A stretch of DNA of 64,000 nucleotides from Halosimplex halophilum (GTDB taxonomy: Archaea > Halobacteriota > Halobacteria > Halobacteriales > Haloarculaceae): positions 992,001 through 1,056,000 of the forward strand of contig NZ_ML214297.1 of NCBI RefSeq assembly GCF_004698125.1. Direction: 5' to 3'. A model generated the notes under the pieces. It saw only the letters and a list, made by a program, of their open reading frames with translations. It did no database searches and had not been told where the DNA came from. Each line of letters starts with the position of its first letter. Within the stretch, counting starts at the first letter, position 1. The translations under genes were made by a program, and so were the position numbers. Shown piece by piece: positions 45,098-53,407 of the stretch.

Positions 45098-45274
45098 TGG
45101 GGTCGGAGGGATTTGAACCCCCGATCGACTGATATCTCCGGTAGCGCCTCGGAACTCCAGAGGGTCATCACAGGGTCAGTGATCAGCCGACCCGTTCAGT
45201 ATATCAGCTGGAGTGTCGTCCCGGGCGCCGTTGCCTCTGGAGTCAGTCGCCATGCCGGACTTGGCCACGACCCC
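45098..45274 (-). tRNA. tRNA-Trp (CCA) with a 103-nt intron
   Basis: Read on the minus strand, acceptor GGGGTCG pairs with CGACCCC followed by discriminator A. The D arm is GCC...GGC, the anticodon stem ACTGA...TCAGT, the anticodon loop contains CCA, and the T arm has GGGGG TTCAAAT CCCTC. The 5' exon covers 45274-45237 and the 3' exon 45133-45098, 38 and 36 nt. The intron interrupts after G37. Intron position and 103-nt length match the well-studied Haloferax volcanii tRNA-Trp gene. Confidence 0.93.
45134..45236 (-). ncRNA. Box C/D guide RNA within the tRNA-Trp intron
   Basis: The intron contains a box C-like GTGATGA (minus strand, 45171-45165) and several CTGA box D/D' candidates. It also contains an antisense element CCTCTGGAGT (45163-45154) that pairs perfectly with ACTCCAGAGG around the anticodon/intron junction. 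In Haloferax the equivalent intron guides 2'-O-methylation of C34 and U39 in the same pre-tRNA; the same role is inferred here. Confidence 0.85.
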
Positions 45275-45300
45275 GCCTGCATCACCGGATAAGCCCAATT

Positions 45301-45312
45301 CCACTAAAGGGG
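45301..45312 (-). promoter_or_regulatory. Promoter of tRNA-Trp
   Basis: On the minus strand the sequence CCCTTTAGTGG lies about 30 bases before the first tRNA nucleotide, the normal position and form of a haloarchaeal tRNA TATA box. It sits just beyond the stop codon of the DUF5795-like gene. Confidence 0.55.
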
Positions 45313-45328
45313 TTTCGGTCTCCCGTAG

Positions 45329-45556
45329 TCAGTCCTCGTCGGTCTCGGCCCAGTCGCACTCCTGGCACTTGTAGCCGGTGACGAAGGAGGTGACGCCGGG
45401 CATGTAGCCGACCTTCAGCACGTTCTCGCCGCACTCGGGGCAGTCCCGGTCGGCGTCCTCGATGGCCTCGGCGTCCATGACCGACTCGCCCTCGATCAGT
45501 TCGGCCAGGCGCTTGGGGGTGACCATCCGCCCCTGCACGACGCGATTGTCTGCCAT
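45329..45556 (-). CDS. Small zinc-ribbon protein (DUF5795-like)
   Basis: This 75-residue protein begins VVQGRMVTPKRLAELIEGE and has a zinc ribbon made of CPECG and CQECDW around a VGYMPGVTSFVTGYK core. I recognise this as the conserved haloarchaeal DUF5795 type. Function is unknown. It lies 69 bases downstream of the DUF5794-like membrane protein on the same strand and is probably in the same transcription unit, with the tRNA-Trp gene following it. Confidence 0.82.
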   Translation of the reverse strand: MADNRVVQGRMVTPKRLAELIEGESVMDAEAIEDADRDCPECGENVLKVGYMPGVTSFVTGYKCQECDWAETDED

Positions 45557-45625
45557 ACCCGTACGTCGCCGCGCCCGCCCGTAAGCCCTCTGCTTCCGGA
45601 CGCCCGCCGCGAGAACGGGCTGGAC

Positions 45626-46531
45626 TCACAGCCAGGGGGCGCGCTCGTCGTCGGCGGTGACGTAGTCGGAGACGCGGCCGGGGACCGAGTCCGACTCGTC
45701 GTCGGGGTCCTCCGGTTCTGCCGCGGTGTCCTCGGGTTCGCCGCCGTCGGCGACCGCGGGGTCGTCGGACACGTCGCCCGGGACGCCGTCGTACTCGCGG
45801 TCGCCGTCGGGGTCGAAGGCGAACAGCGCGGTGACGCCCAGCACCGCCAGCGCGATGGGGGCGTCCCCCGGAACGAGTCCGAAGATCGACAGCGGGAGGA
45901 CGCCGAGCGCGACGGCGCTCCCGAAGCGGAAGCGGTCGATGTCGACGACGGCGCGGAGCCACGGCCCCAGGAGGGCCACGAGCAGGGCGAAGCCGACGCC
46001 GACGCCGGCCGCGGCGACCGCACGCGCGACGAGTTCGGGGTCGGTCGTCACCGACAGCGAGAGGCCGCTCGGGTCGAAACTAGCCACGAGCCCGAGGGCG
46101 ATGACGATCGCCGGACGGGGGAGATACTCGCCGACGCGGGCGCTGGCGGTCTTTGCCGCGACGGTGAGGATGACCAGGCCGGCGAACCGGGAGAACACCG
46201 GCATGTTCAGCATGTCGCGGATGGTCGGCGCCAGCGCCGCCTCGACGGCGGCGACCGGGATCAGCACGGCGCCGACGGCGAGGATCGCCGTGGCGACCTC
46301 GCGGCGGGAGCCGTCCATCTCGGCGAGGACGACGGCCACCGTGGCGCTGCCGCCGAAGATGAGCAGGCCGACCTCGAGGATGCCGATAGGGTCGCCGAGC
46401 GCGCCCGCGAGGACGAGCGCGGGGAAGATGCCGTCGACCAGCGGGAGACACATGATGGTCGCGAGGAGCTTCGTCGCACCGCCGACGCGCCGCTCGACGG
46501 TGAGTGCGACCGGGTGCTGGGAGCTGCTCAT
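45626..46531 (-). CDS. Haloarchaeal multi-pass membrane protein (DUF5794-like)
   Basis: This 301-residue protein has about seven membrane helices in its first 225 residues (LATIMCLPLVDGIFPALVLAG; LLIFGGSATVAVVLAEM; FAGLVILTVAAKTASA and others) and a 70-residue acidic cytoplasmic tail. I recognise it as the DUF5794 type, which commonly lies beside DUF5795. No transport motif is visible. A small ORF ends four bases before its ATG. Confidence 0.8.
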   Translation of the reverse strand: MSSSQHPVALTVERRVGGATKLLATIMCLPLVDGIFPALVLAGALGDPIGILEVGLLIFGGSATVAVVLAEMDGSRREVATAILAVGAVLIPVAAVEAALAPTIRDMLNMPVFSRFAGLVILTVAAKTASARVGEYLPRPAIVIALGLVASFDPSGLSLSVTTDPELVARAVAAAGVGVGFALLVALLGPWLRAVVDIDRFRFGSAVALGVLPLSIFGLVPGDAPIALAVLGVTALFAFDPDGDREYDGVPGDVSDDPAVADGGEPEDTAAEPEDPDDESDSVPGRVSDYVTADDERAPWL

Positions 46532-46535
46532 GCGC

Positions 46536-46757
46536 TCAGGCGTGGCCGTCTCCCGTGGCCAGTGGGTGATCCGACCTCCGATACGGGCGTCGGCGGGCGA
46601 CCGCGGGCCGCCGCTTCGCGCCGAACGTCGAGGTCGATTTCACCCCGAAATTCCAGTCCCATGTAAAGAACTCGGCAGAAGCTTTCGTCGCGACGCCGGC
46701 GGCGTCGCTGGAAGTCTTCTGGCCGATGCCAGCGGTGACGGGACTGGCGGAGTCCAT
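46536..46757 (-). CDS. Possible small protein upstream of the DUF5794-like gene
   Basis: A 73-codon frame starting MDSASPVTAGIGQKTSSDAAG (or three codons earlier at 46766) ends four bases before the next ATG, suggesting co-translation. The N-terminal 40 residues look plausible (KASAEFFTWDWNFGVK) but the C-terminal part is Arg-rich and shadow-like. Upstream DNA is AT-rich (about 46755-46795) and promoter-like. No family recognised. Confidence 0.4.
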   Translation of the reverse strand: MDSASPVTAGIGQKTSSDAAGVATKASAEFFTWDWNFGVKSTSTFGAKRRPAVARRRPYRRSDHPLATGDGHA

Positions 46758-47027
46758 ATCTATCATTATTTTCCTATCGAGTATAAGAATTGCGTGAGAG
46801 ACGGCCACATACGGCGTGCTCCCGACGGATCGCGGGTCGGACGAGACGAACCGTGACACGGCGTGACCGAACCGTTCGCCCGCTAGCTGGAACCACGTGC
46901 CGAGATGACCGAACGCCCGTTCCGATCGGCGCGGATCGCCGGACTTGGGCGGCCCGGTGTCTCGGGAACGGCTGGCACGGAGCGGGCGTCTCGCAACGCT
47001 TTTGGGCCGGCGGGGGCGACGGTTTAC

Positions 47028-48512
47028 ATGGCGAACGATCCCGAACCGTTCTCGGAGAAACTCCGCGTACCGGAGGCGCTGACGTTCGACGATGTGCTCC
47101 TGCGACCGAAGGAGAGCCGCGTCGAACCGGACGACGCCGACACGACGACACGGGTCTCGAAGAACGTCCGGCTGCAGGTGCCGGTCCTCTCGGCGGCGAT
47201 GGACACCGTCACCGAGAGCGACATGGCCATCGCGATGGCCCGCGAGGGCGGCCTGGGCGTCATGCACCGCAACATGGACGTCGACGAGATGGTCGCGGAG
47301 ATCGAGCGCGTCAAGCGCGCCGACGAGCTCATCATCCGCGACGTGGTGACGGCCTCGCCCGACCAGACGGTCCGCGAGGTCGACGAGATGATGGCCCGCG
47401 CGGGCGTCTCCGGCGCGCCGGTCGTCAGCGACGACGACGAGGTGCTCGGCATCATCTCGGGCACGGACATCCGCCCGTACCTGGAGGTCGGCGAGTCCGA
47501 CGAGGTGCGCGAGGCGATGACCGACGAGGTCATCACCGCGCCGGAGGACGTGACCCCGCGCGAGGCGCTCGAACTCATGTACGAACACAAGATCGAGCGC
47601 GTCCCGATCGTCGACGACGGGGACCGGCTCATCGGGCTCATCACGATGCAGGGCATCCTCCAGCGCCGCGAGTACGACGCGGCCGCGCGCGACGAGGACG
47701 GCGCCCTCCGGGCGGGCGTCGCCGTCAGCCCGTTCGAGGCCGAGCGCGCCGAGGCCGCCGACGAGGCCGGCGCCGACGTGCTGTTCATCGACACGGCCCA
47801 CGCGCACAACCTCAACGTCATCGAGGGCGCCCGCGAGATCAAGGAGTCCGTCGACGCCGACGTGGTCGTCGGTAACATCGGCACCCGGGAGGCCGCCGAG
47901 GCCGTCGTCGACTTCGCCGACGGGGTCAAGGTCGGCATCGGCCCGGGCTCGATCTGTACGACCCGCGTCGTCACCGGCGCCGGGATGCCCCAGATCACCG
48001 CCGTCGCGCAGGTCGCCGACGTGGCGAGCCAGCACGACGTGCCCGTCATCGCCGACGGCGGCATCCGCTACTCCGGCGACGCGATCAAGGCCGTCGCCGC
48101 GGGCGCGGACGCGGTCATGCTCGGCTCCTATTTCGCCGGCACCGACGAGGCGCCGGGTCGCGTCGTCACGATGAACGGCAAGAAGTACAAGCAGTACCGC
48201 GGCATGGGCTCGGTCGGCGCGATGTCCGAGGGCGGCGGCGACCGCTACCTGAAGGAGGAGGACGAGGACGAGGAGTTCGTCCCCGAGGGCGTCGAGGCGG
48301 CGACCCCCTACAAGGGGTCGCTGGCCTCCGAACTCCACCAGCTCGTCGGCGGGATGCAGTCGGGCATGGGCTACGTCGGCGCCGAGACCATCCCCGAGTT
48401 CAAGGAGCGCGCCGAGTTCGTGAAGGTCTCGTCGGCGGGCCAGCAGGAGAGCCACCCCCACGACGTGATGATCACCGACGAGGCGCCCAACTACAGCCCC
48501 GACGACGCCTGA
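47028..48512 (+). CDS. guaB: IMP dehydrogenase
   Basis: This 494-residue enzyme oxidises IMP to XMP, the first step to GMP. It has the N-terminal [13 protein letters not shown] and [12 protein letters not shown], two CBS domains inserted at about residues 95-215, and the catalytic loop [13 protein letters not shown] with Cys310. The flap segment [14 protein letters not shown] and [12 protein letters not shown] near the C-terminus are also present. ATG 47028 ([12 protein letters not shown]) is preferred over an upstream in-frame codon. It is transcribed alone; the 260 bases upstream contain no other gene. Confidence 0.96.
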   Translation: MANDPEPFSEKLRVPEALTFDDVLLRPKESRVEPDDADTTTRVSKNVRLQVPVLSAAMDTVTESDMAIAMAREGGLGVMHRNMDVDEMVAEIERVKRADELIIRDVVTASPDQTVREVDEMMARAGVSGAPVVSDDDEVLGIISGTDIRPYLEVGESDEVREAMTDEVITAPEDVTPREALELMYEHKIERVPIVDDGDRLIGLITMQGILQRREYDAAARDEDGALRAGVAVSPFEAERAEAADEAGADVLFIDTAHAHNLNVIEGAREIKESVDADVVVGNIGTREAAEAVVDFADGVKVGIGPGSICTTRVVTGAGMPQITAVAQVADVASQHDVPVIADGGIRYSGDAIKAVAAGADAVMLGSYFAGTDEAPGRVVTMNGKKYKQYRGMGSVGAMSEGGGDRYLKEEDEDEEFVPEGVEAATPYKGSLASELHQLVGGMQSGMGYVGAETIPEFKERAEFVKVSSAGQQESHPHDVMITDEAPNYSPDDA

Positions 48513-48539
48513 GGAGGCGCCCCGGGACGCCGTTTTCGG

Positions 48540-48668
48540 TCAGTTCAGTCCCTTCCCGTCCGACAGACACCGCGGGCTGCAGTAGGTGTCGGTCGCCGCA
48601 CGAGCGCTGTCGTGCGCGACGAACGATTCGCCACACTGTTCGCACTCGTAGGTCTCGAAGTCCGACAT
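48540..48668 (-). CDS. 42-residue zinc-finger protein
   Basis: A very small protein, MSDFETYECEQCGESFV..., has CEQC near the start and CSPRC near the end, a treble-clef-like zinc finger common in haloarchaea. Strong Cys conservation and a clean ATG start at 48668 support it. It converges with guaB, and its divergent neighbour is a GNAT acetyltransferase. Function unknown; roles in regulation or stress have been reported for related small proteins. Confidence 0.75.
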   Translation of the reverse strand: MSDFETYECEQCGESFVAHDSARAATDTYCSPRCLSDGKGLN

Positions 48669-48815
48669 ACCACCCGAGAGATGGGTGCGCGACCGGCAAA
48701 AAATCAACGGGCTCCGTCGACGGCGGCCGGTCCCCGGTCGGGCGAGCGGCGCGGCTCGCTCCGTCGACGCGCCGCGACCGCAATTCTCAGGGCCGTCCGG
48801 CCCCCTCGCTCCCCC

Positions 48816-49244
48816 ATGAGCGTCGACGTTCGCGTCGCCGACGGCGAGGCGGACCGCGAGGCCGCTCTCGCGGTCCGGCGCGAGGTCTTCGTCGAGGAAC
48901 AGGGCGTCCCGGAGGACATCGAGATGGACGGCAAGGACGACGAGGCGGTCCACTTCGTCGCCGTCGACGACGACCCCGTCGGCGCGGCGCGGCTCCGCGA
49001 GGTCGACCCGGACGTCGGCAAGGTCGAGCGCGTGGCGGTGGTCGCCGACCGCCGCGGCGAGGGGCTCGGTCGGGCGCTGATGGACCGACTGGAGGCTACC
49101 GCGGCCGACCGGGGGATCGACCGACTGACGATGCACGCCCAGACCCACGTCGAGGGGTTCTACGAGCGGCTGGGCTACGAACGGACCAGCGACGTGTTCG
49201 AGGAGGCGGGCATCGACCACGTCGAGATGGAGAAAGAACTCTGA
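48816..49244 (+). CDS. GNAT-family N-acetyltransferase
   Basis: This 142-residue protein has the GNAT core: AVRREVFVEEQGVPEDIEMDG, then AARLREV, VERVAVVADRRGEGLGRALM with the acetyl-CoA pyrophosphate loop (RRGEGLG), and FYERLGYERTS. It resembles the ElaA/YjcF type. Substrate unknown. Start ATG 48816 is preferred over an earlier in-frame codon. It lies 15 bases before the end of a converging ModE-like regulator. Confidence 0.87.
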   Translation: MSVDVRVADGEADREAALAVRREVFVEEQGVPEDIEMDGKDDEAVHFVAVDDDPVGAARLREVDPDVGKVERVAVVADRRGEGLGRALMDRLEATAADRGIDRLTMHAQTHVEGFYERLGYERTSDVFEEAGIDHVEMEKEL

Positions 49245-49259
49245 GTCGAACCCCCGCCC

Positions 49260-49985
49260 TTACTCGTCGGTCGTGCGGTCTCGGCCGTCCCGTACGCCCA
49301 CACCGGGCGCCGCGGTCGCGCGCGTCGCGGTCGCCTTGAACGAGGCGACCACGTCCGCGCCGGGCTCCAGGCCGAGCCGTTCGAGACTCGTCTCGGTGAC
49401 TCGCACCGCCAGCGGGTCGCTCGCGCCCACGTCGATACGCACGAGGGCCGTCCCGTCGCCGCGGTCGACGCCGGACACCTCGCCCCGGAACCGGTTGCGC
49501 GCGCTCGTCTCGCCGCCCCCAGGGGCGCTCTCGGGGTCGTGTAGCGTCACCGCGTCCGAGCGAAAGGCGACTCGCACGTCGTCGGCGTCGGCGAGCGCGA
49601 GCGCGCGGACGGTCCCGGCGTCGGTCTCGACGGTGACGAGGTCGCCGTCCCGTTCCGTGACCCGGCCGTCGAGGACGAGCCGTTCGGTGGCGGCCGTCCC
49701 ACCGAGCGCGGCCCGCAGGCGGTCGAACTCGGCGAGGAGTTCGCGCGCCTCCGCCGTCAGGCGGCTCCCGCCGCCCTCACTCCCGCCGCGACGGCGCTCG
49801 ACCAGCGGCCCCGCGGCGTCCTCCAGGTCGCCGATCCGGGCGTGGGCCCGCGAGTACGAGCGCCCGAGCGCCGCGGCCGCGGCGTTGAGCGACCCCTCCG
49901 CGGCCACCGCGCGCAACAGCGCCGCGTCACGCTCGTCGAAAGTCCCCCCGCCGACCCGCAGGTGCGCCTCGAACCCCGCGTCCAT
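49260..49985 (-). CDS. ModE-type transcription regulator with TOBE domain
   Basis: This 241-residue protein has an N-terminal LysR/ModE-type winged helix (about 15-80: RDAALLRAVAAEGSLNAAAAALGRSYSRAHARI) and C-terminal TOBE-like oxyanion-binding segments (about 110-235: VLDGRVTERDGDLVTVETDAG; FRGEVSGVDRGDGTALVRI). The gene diverges from a molybdate/tungstate importer, so it most likely represses that importer when Mo or W is sufficient. I chose MDAGFEAHLRVG at 49985; nine codons further upstream is an alternative. Confidence 0.88.
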   Translation of the reverse strand: MDAGFEAHLRVGGGTFDERDAALLRAVAAEGSLNAAAAALGRSYSRAHARIGDLEDAAGPLVERRRGGSEGGGSRLTAEARELLAEFDRLRAALGGTAATERLVLDGRVTERDGDLVTVETDAGTVRALALADADDVRVAFRSDAVTLHDPESAPGGGETSARNRFRGEVSGVDRGDGTALVRIDVGASDPLAVRVTETSLERLGLEPGADVVASFKATATRATAAPGVGVRDGRDRTTDE

Positions 49986-50015
49986 ACCCAACCCCTCGAC
50001 CCCGCCGACCAAAAT

Positions 50016-50064
50016 CGTTATGTCTCGACCGACACAACGTCGATATGTCTATGCCGACACAACG
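50016..50064. promoter_or_regulatory. Tandem inverted-repeat operators between the ModE-like and importer genes
   Basis: Two 24-base elements lie side by side, 25 bases apart. The left is CGTTATGTC-N6-GACACAACG (50016-50039), with eight of nine positions symmetric. The right is CGATATGTC-N6-GACACAACG (50041-50064), with seven of nine. Both share the core TGTC-N6-GACA. The left copy lies in the promoter region and the right copy covers the importer start codons, which fits repression by the divergent regulator. Confidence 0.72.
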
Positions 50065-51067
50065 GTCGGCCGGCGGGCGTTCCGCGAGTCACACTGACGG
50101 GCGTTCCGGCGTCGGTGCCATCGGCGCGGACGACGATGGCGCCACCCGACGCGGATTCCTGACCGGGCTCGGCGCGGCTGGAGCGGTCGGCCTGTCGGCG
50201 GGACTGGGTGGCTGTGTCGGGAGCGTCGGGAGCGTCGTCGGTGCGGACGGCGACGACAGCGACGGCGAGCGGCCGGTGTCGGTTCTGGCCGCCGGCAGCC
50301 TCCAGCTCGCCTTCTCGGAGGGTCTGCGCGCGGCGGTCGACCGGCGGGTACAGGTGGAAGCTCACGGCTCCGTGACGGCCGCGCGGCTGGTCGCCGCGGG
50401 CAAGCGCGACCCGGACGTGGTCGCGCTGGCCGACACGGCGCTGTTCGACCGCGTGCTCCCGGCCGGCTGGCACGCCGCGTTCGCGACGAACGCGCTCGTG
50501 GTCGCGTACGACGCCGAGAGCGAGGTCGGCCGCCGCGTCGGCACAGCGGAGCGGTGGTTCGACCCGCTGCTCGCAGGCGACGCAACGCTCGGGCGGACCG
50601 ACCCGGACCTGGACCCGCTGGGCTACCGCACGCTGTTCGCGCTCAACCTCGCGAGCGAGTACTACGACCGGCCGAGCCTGCGCGACGCCCTCGTCGACCC
50701 GCGGGCCGTCTACCCCGAGACTTCGCTGCTCTCGCGGTTCGAGACCGGCGACCTCGACGCCGCCGTCGTCTACCGGAGCATGGCCGAGGATCGGGGCTAC
50801 GACTACGTCGACCTCCCCGCCGAACTCGACCTCAGCGACCCCGACCGGGCCGACGCGTACCGCGCGGCCAGCTACGACCTCCCGACCGGCGAGACCGTGC
50901 GGGGCGGCCCCATCGCCTACGGCGCCGTCGCCCGACGGGACGCCGACCGGGTCGCCGAGGCGTTCGAGGCGCTCGTCGGCGGCGAGTACCTGGGCGACCA
51001 CGGCTTCGCCGTCCCCGAAACGTTCCCCGAGTACAGTGGTGATGTCCCGCGTGCCCACCGCCCGTGA
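50045..51067 (+). CDS. wtpA: Tungstate/molybdate ABC transporter substrate-binding lipoprotein
   Basis: This protein of about 340 residues has a Tat signal at residues 33-55 (TRRGFLTGLGAAGAVG) leading to the lipobox LGGC, after an unusually long hydrophilic lead. The binding domain starts VSVLAAGSLQLAFSEGL and continues VEAHGSVTAARLVAAGKRDPDVVALADTALF, typical of the WtpA/ModA family. ATG 50045 or 50051 may be the start; both lie inside the right operator. It overlaps the permease gene. Confidence 0.87.
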   Translation: MSMPTQRSAGGRSASHTDGRSGVGAIGADDDGATRRGFLTGLGAAGAVGLSAGLGGCVGSVGSVVGADGDDSDGERPVSVLAAGSLQLAFSEGLRAAVDRRVQVEAHGSVTAARLVAAGKRDPDVVALADTALFDRVLPAGWHAAFATNALVVAYDAESEVGRRVGTAERWFDPLLAGDATLGRTDPDLDPLGYRTLFALNLASEYYDRPSLRDALVDPRAVYPETSLLSRFETGDLDAAVVYRSMAEDRGYDYVDLPAELDLSDPDRADAYRAASYDLPTGETVRGGPIAYGAVARRDADRVAEAFEALVGGEYLGDHGFAVPETFPEYSGDVPRAHRP

Positions 51068-51836
51068 GTTCTCGCCGTGGGGCACGGCCGCGCCCCTGCT
51101 CGGTGGGCTGTTGCTCGCCCTCTACACCGTCCCGGTCGCGTGGCTGCTCGTCGCCCAGCCCCCGGGTACGGTGCTCGCGGCGCTGGACGCGCCGTTCGTC
51201 GTCGACGCCGCCCGGAACACGCTCCTCTCGGCGTCGGTCAGCACCGCGCTGGCGACGCTGTTCGGCGTGCCCCTGGCCTACTGGCTCGCCCGCGCGCGGT
51301 TCCGCGGCCGGGCGCTCGTCACCGCGGTCGTCGCCTTCCCGCTCGTGCTCCCGCCGGTCGTCAGCGGGATGGTCCTCCTGAGCGCGGTGGGGCCGGAGGG
51401 GCTCGCCGGCCTGCTCGGCGTCGAGGTCACCGGGACCGTCGCGGGCGTCGTCCTCGCGCAGACGTTCGTCGCCTCGCCGTTCGTCGTCCTCACCGCCCGG
51501 AGCGCCTTCGAGCGCGTCGACGCCCACACCGAGGAAGCCGCCCGGACGCTCGGCGCGACGGAGTGGCGGACGTTTCGGCGCGTGACCCTCCCGCTGGCCC
51601 GGCGTGGGATCCTGGCGGGGGTCACGCTCGCGTTCGCCCGCGCGGCCGGCGAGTTCGGCGCGACGCTCGTGCTCGCGTACTACCCGCGCACGCTCCCGGT
51701 CCAGATCTGGGCCACCTTCCAGGGCCGCGGCCTCGAAGCCGCCTACCCCGTCGCCGTCGTCCTCCTCGCCCTCGCCTCGGGCGCGCTGGTCCTCATCAAC
51801 CTGCTCGGCGAGTCCGCGCCCGTCCTCCCCGAGTGA
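51042..51836 (+). CDS. wtpB: Tungstate/molybdate ABC transporter permease
   Basis: This 264-residue membrane protein has about six helices and the ModB/WtpB family features LPPVVSGMVLL, the EAA loop EEAARTLGATEWRTFRRVTLP, and AFARAAGEFGATLVLAYYP. It overlaps the end of wtpA by 26 bases. GTG 51036 or 51039 are alternative starts. The ATPase normally third in such operons is not here; the next gene is unrelated, so the ATPase must be elsewhere in the genome. Confidence 0.88.
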   Translation: MSRVPTAREFSPWGTAAPLLGGLLLALYTVPVAWLLVAQPPGTVLAALDAPFVVDAARNTLLSASVSTALATLFGVPLAYWLARARFRGRALVTAVVAFPLVLPPVVSGMVLLSAVGPEGLAGLLGVEVTGTVAGVVLAQTFVASPFVVLTARSAFERVDAHTEEAARTLGATEWRTFRRVTLPLARRGILAGVTLAFARAAGEFGATLVLAYYPRTLPVQIWATFQGRGLEAAYPVAVVLLALASGALVLINLLGESAPVLPE

Positions 51837-51916
51837 GACGGGAGCGCCCCGCAAGCGGTCGGAGGCGCCGACCCGGAGCCGCGCCACTTTTCACCGCTCC
51901 CCGACTCTCGGCGGAC

Positions 51917-52348
51917 ATGAGCGACCGCGAGGAGTTCCTGGCCGGCGACCGGCCGGAGGACGTGTTCATGTACTTCGCCGACGACGCCGTCTCGGGGATC
52001 GACGCCCTGGCGGGCCACGGCGAGCGCGTCGACGACGGGGTCGTCCTCGTCGTCGAGGGCGACAGCGGCCGCAGCGCCTTCCAGCGCGCGACCGACCTCG
52101 ATCCGATGGCGTTCGCGAAACAGGCGATGCCCAACGAGGGGATCGTCGACGCCGACGCGACCGGCGGGGTCTGCCCCGATAGCGACGACACCGAGGGACC
52201 GCACGACGCCCGGTTCGTCTTCGCTTTCGCCGAGGAACAGAACGAGGATGTCGAGGGGCTGTACAACGAGGGCGACGTGATCCACGCCTACGTCCAGTGT
52301 TCCTGCGGCACCGCCTACTCCGAGAAGTGGCTCGCCGGCGAGAAGTAG
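51917..52348 (+). CDS. Conserved haloarchaeal protein (DUF5807-like)
   Basis: This 143-residue acidic protein begins MSDREEFLAGDRPEDVFMYF and ends with VIHAYVQCSCGTAYSEKWLAG, a short Cys-containing tail that may bind metal. I recognise the overall form as the DUF5807 type, a haloarchaeal family of unknown function. It is separated from the following phosphotransferase gene by seven bases, so both are likely in the same transcript. Confidence 0.78.
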   Translation: MSDREEFLAGDRPEDVFMYFADDAVSGIDALAGHGERVDDGVVLVVEGDSGRSAFQRATDLDPMAFAKQAMPNEGIVDADATGGVCPDSDDTEGPHDARFVFAFAEEQNEDVEGLYNEGDVIHAYVQCSCGTAYSEKWLAGEK

Positions 52349-52355
52349 GTCGGGG

Positions 52356-53405
52356 ATGACCGACCCGAAGTACGGCCCCCGCGACCCGCTCTCGGCCGAA
52401 CAGGTCGCGGCGGCCGTCGCCGCACTCCGCGCTAACTGGACCGTTCTGGACGCCGAGCCGATGCCGGCCGGCAGCGACATCGTGTACGGCGTCACGGTCC
52501 GGGACGCGCACGACCGACGGCGCGAGGTCGTGCTGAAGTGCTTCCGGAGGGACGGGCCGGTCGAGGGTCGCTCCCCGGAACGGTTTTTCGTCGAAGTCGA
52601 CCTGCTCGAACTCGTCGGACGGGAGACGGCCATCCCCGTCCCGGAAGTCTACGGCGCCTATCGCTCCCGGGACGGACTTCCCGCGCCGGCGTTCCTGATG
52701 GAACGACTCCCCGGCGAGCCGCCGCTCGGGGTCGCCGCCGAGGGTCGGGCGGCCGTCGCGGAGCGGCTCCTCCGCGAGTCCGGCCGGTATCTCGCCCGGA
52801 TCCACGACCTGCGGTCGTTCGACGCGTTCGGGGACCTGGTCTCCGGGGACGGCGGTCCGGCCGTCCGCGACGGTCGAGCGACGTGGCCCGCCAGGCTTCG
52901 CGACATCGTCGACGACTCGCTCGACGGGCTGGCCGGCACGCGCTTCGCGGATCTAGCGGAGCGGCTCCGCGAGTACGCCGACGGCCGCTTCGACGAACTC
53001 GACCTCGCGGCCGACGCCGCGCTCCTGCACGGCGACTACCGGCCCGGGAACCTGCTCGCCGACCCCGGGACGGGCGAGCCCACGGCCGTCCTCGACTGGG
53101 GCGCGGCGCAGGCCGGCGACCCGCGATACGAACTGGCCTGGGCCGTCCGCGAGTTCGCCGGGCGGGCGCCCGTCGGTTCGGTCGCCCGGGCGCGCGTTCG
53201 CGAGGCGTTCATCGACGCGTACGAGGAGAGTCGAGGGACCCGGTTCGAGCGCGACGCGGCGTTCGAACGCCGACAGTCGTTCTACCTCGCGGTCACGTGG
53301 CTGGTCGAGTGTCGGTGGTTCGACGCCTGGTGGGGCGGCGCGGACGAGTCCGCGCGCGAGGCGCGGGCCGAGCGACTCCGGGAGAACGTGAAAGAGCTAC
53401 GGTGA
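52356..53405 (+). CDS. Phosphotransferase family protein (APH/choline kinase fold)
   Basis: This 349-residue protein shows the APH kinase features: VVLKCF with the ATP-binding Lys, FLMERLPGEPP hinge, the catalytic LLHGDYRPGNLLADP (Brenner's motif, Asp and Asn) and VLDWGAAQAGDPRYELAW for metal. It probably phosphorylates a small hydroxylated substrate; antibiotic resistance is not implied. It starts seven bases after the DUF5807-like gene. Its stop lies three bases before that of the convergent DHH gene. Confidence 0.87.
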   Translation: MTDPKYGPRDPLSAEQVAAAVAALRANWTVLDAEPMPAGSDIVYGVTVRDAHDRRREVVLKCFRRDGPVEGRSPERFFVEVDLLELVGRETAIPVPEVYGAYRSRDGLPAPAFLMERLPGEPPLGVAAEGRAAVAERLLRESGRYLARIHDLRSFDAFGDLVSGDGGPAVRDGRATWPARLRDIVDDSLDGLAGTRFADLAERLREYADGRFDELDLAADAALLHGDYRPGNLLADPGTGEPTAVLDWGAAQAGDPRYELAWAVREFAGRAPVGSVARARVREAFIDAYEESRGTRFERDAAFERRQSFYLAVTWLVECRWFDAWWGGADESAREARAERLRENVKELR

Positions 53406-53407
53406 AC

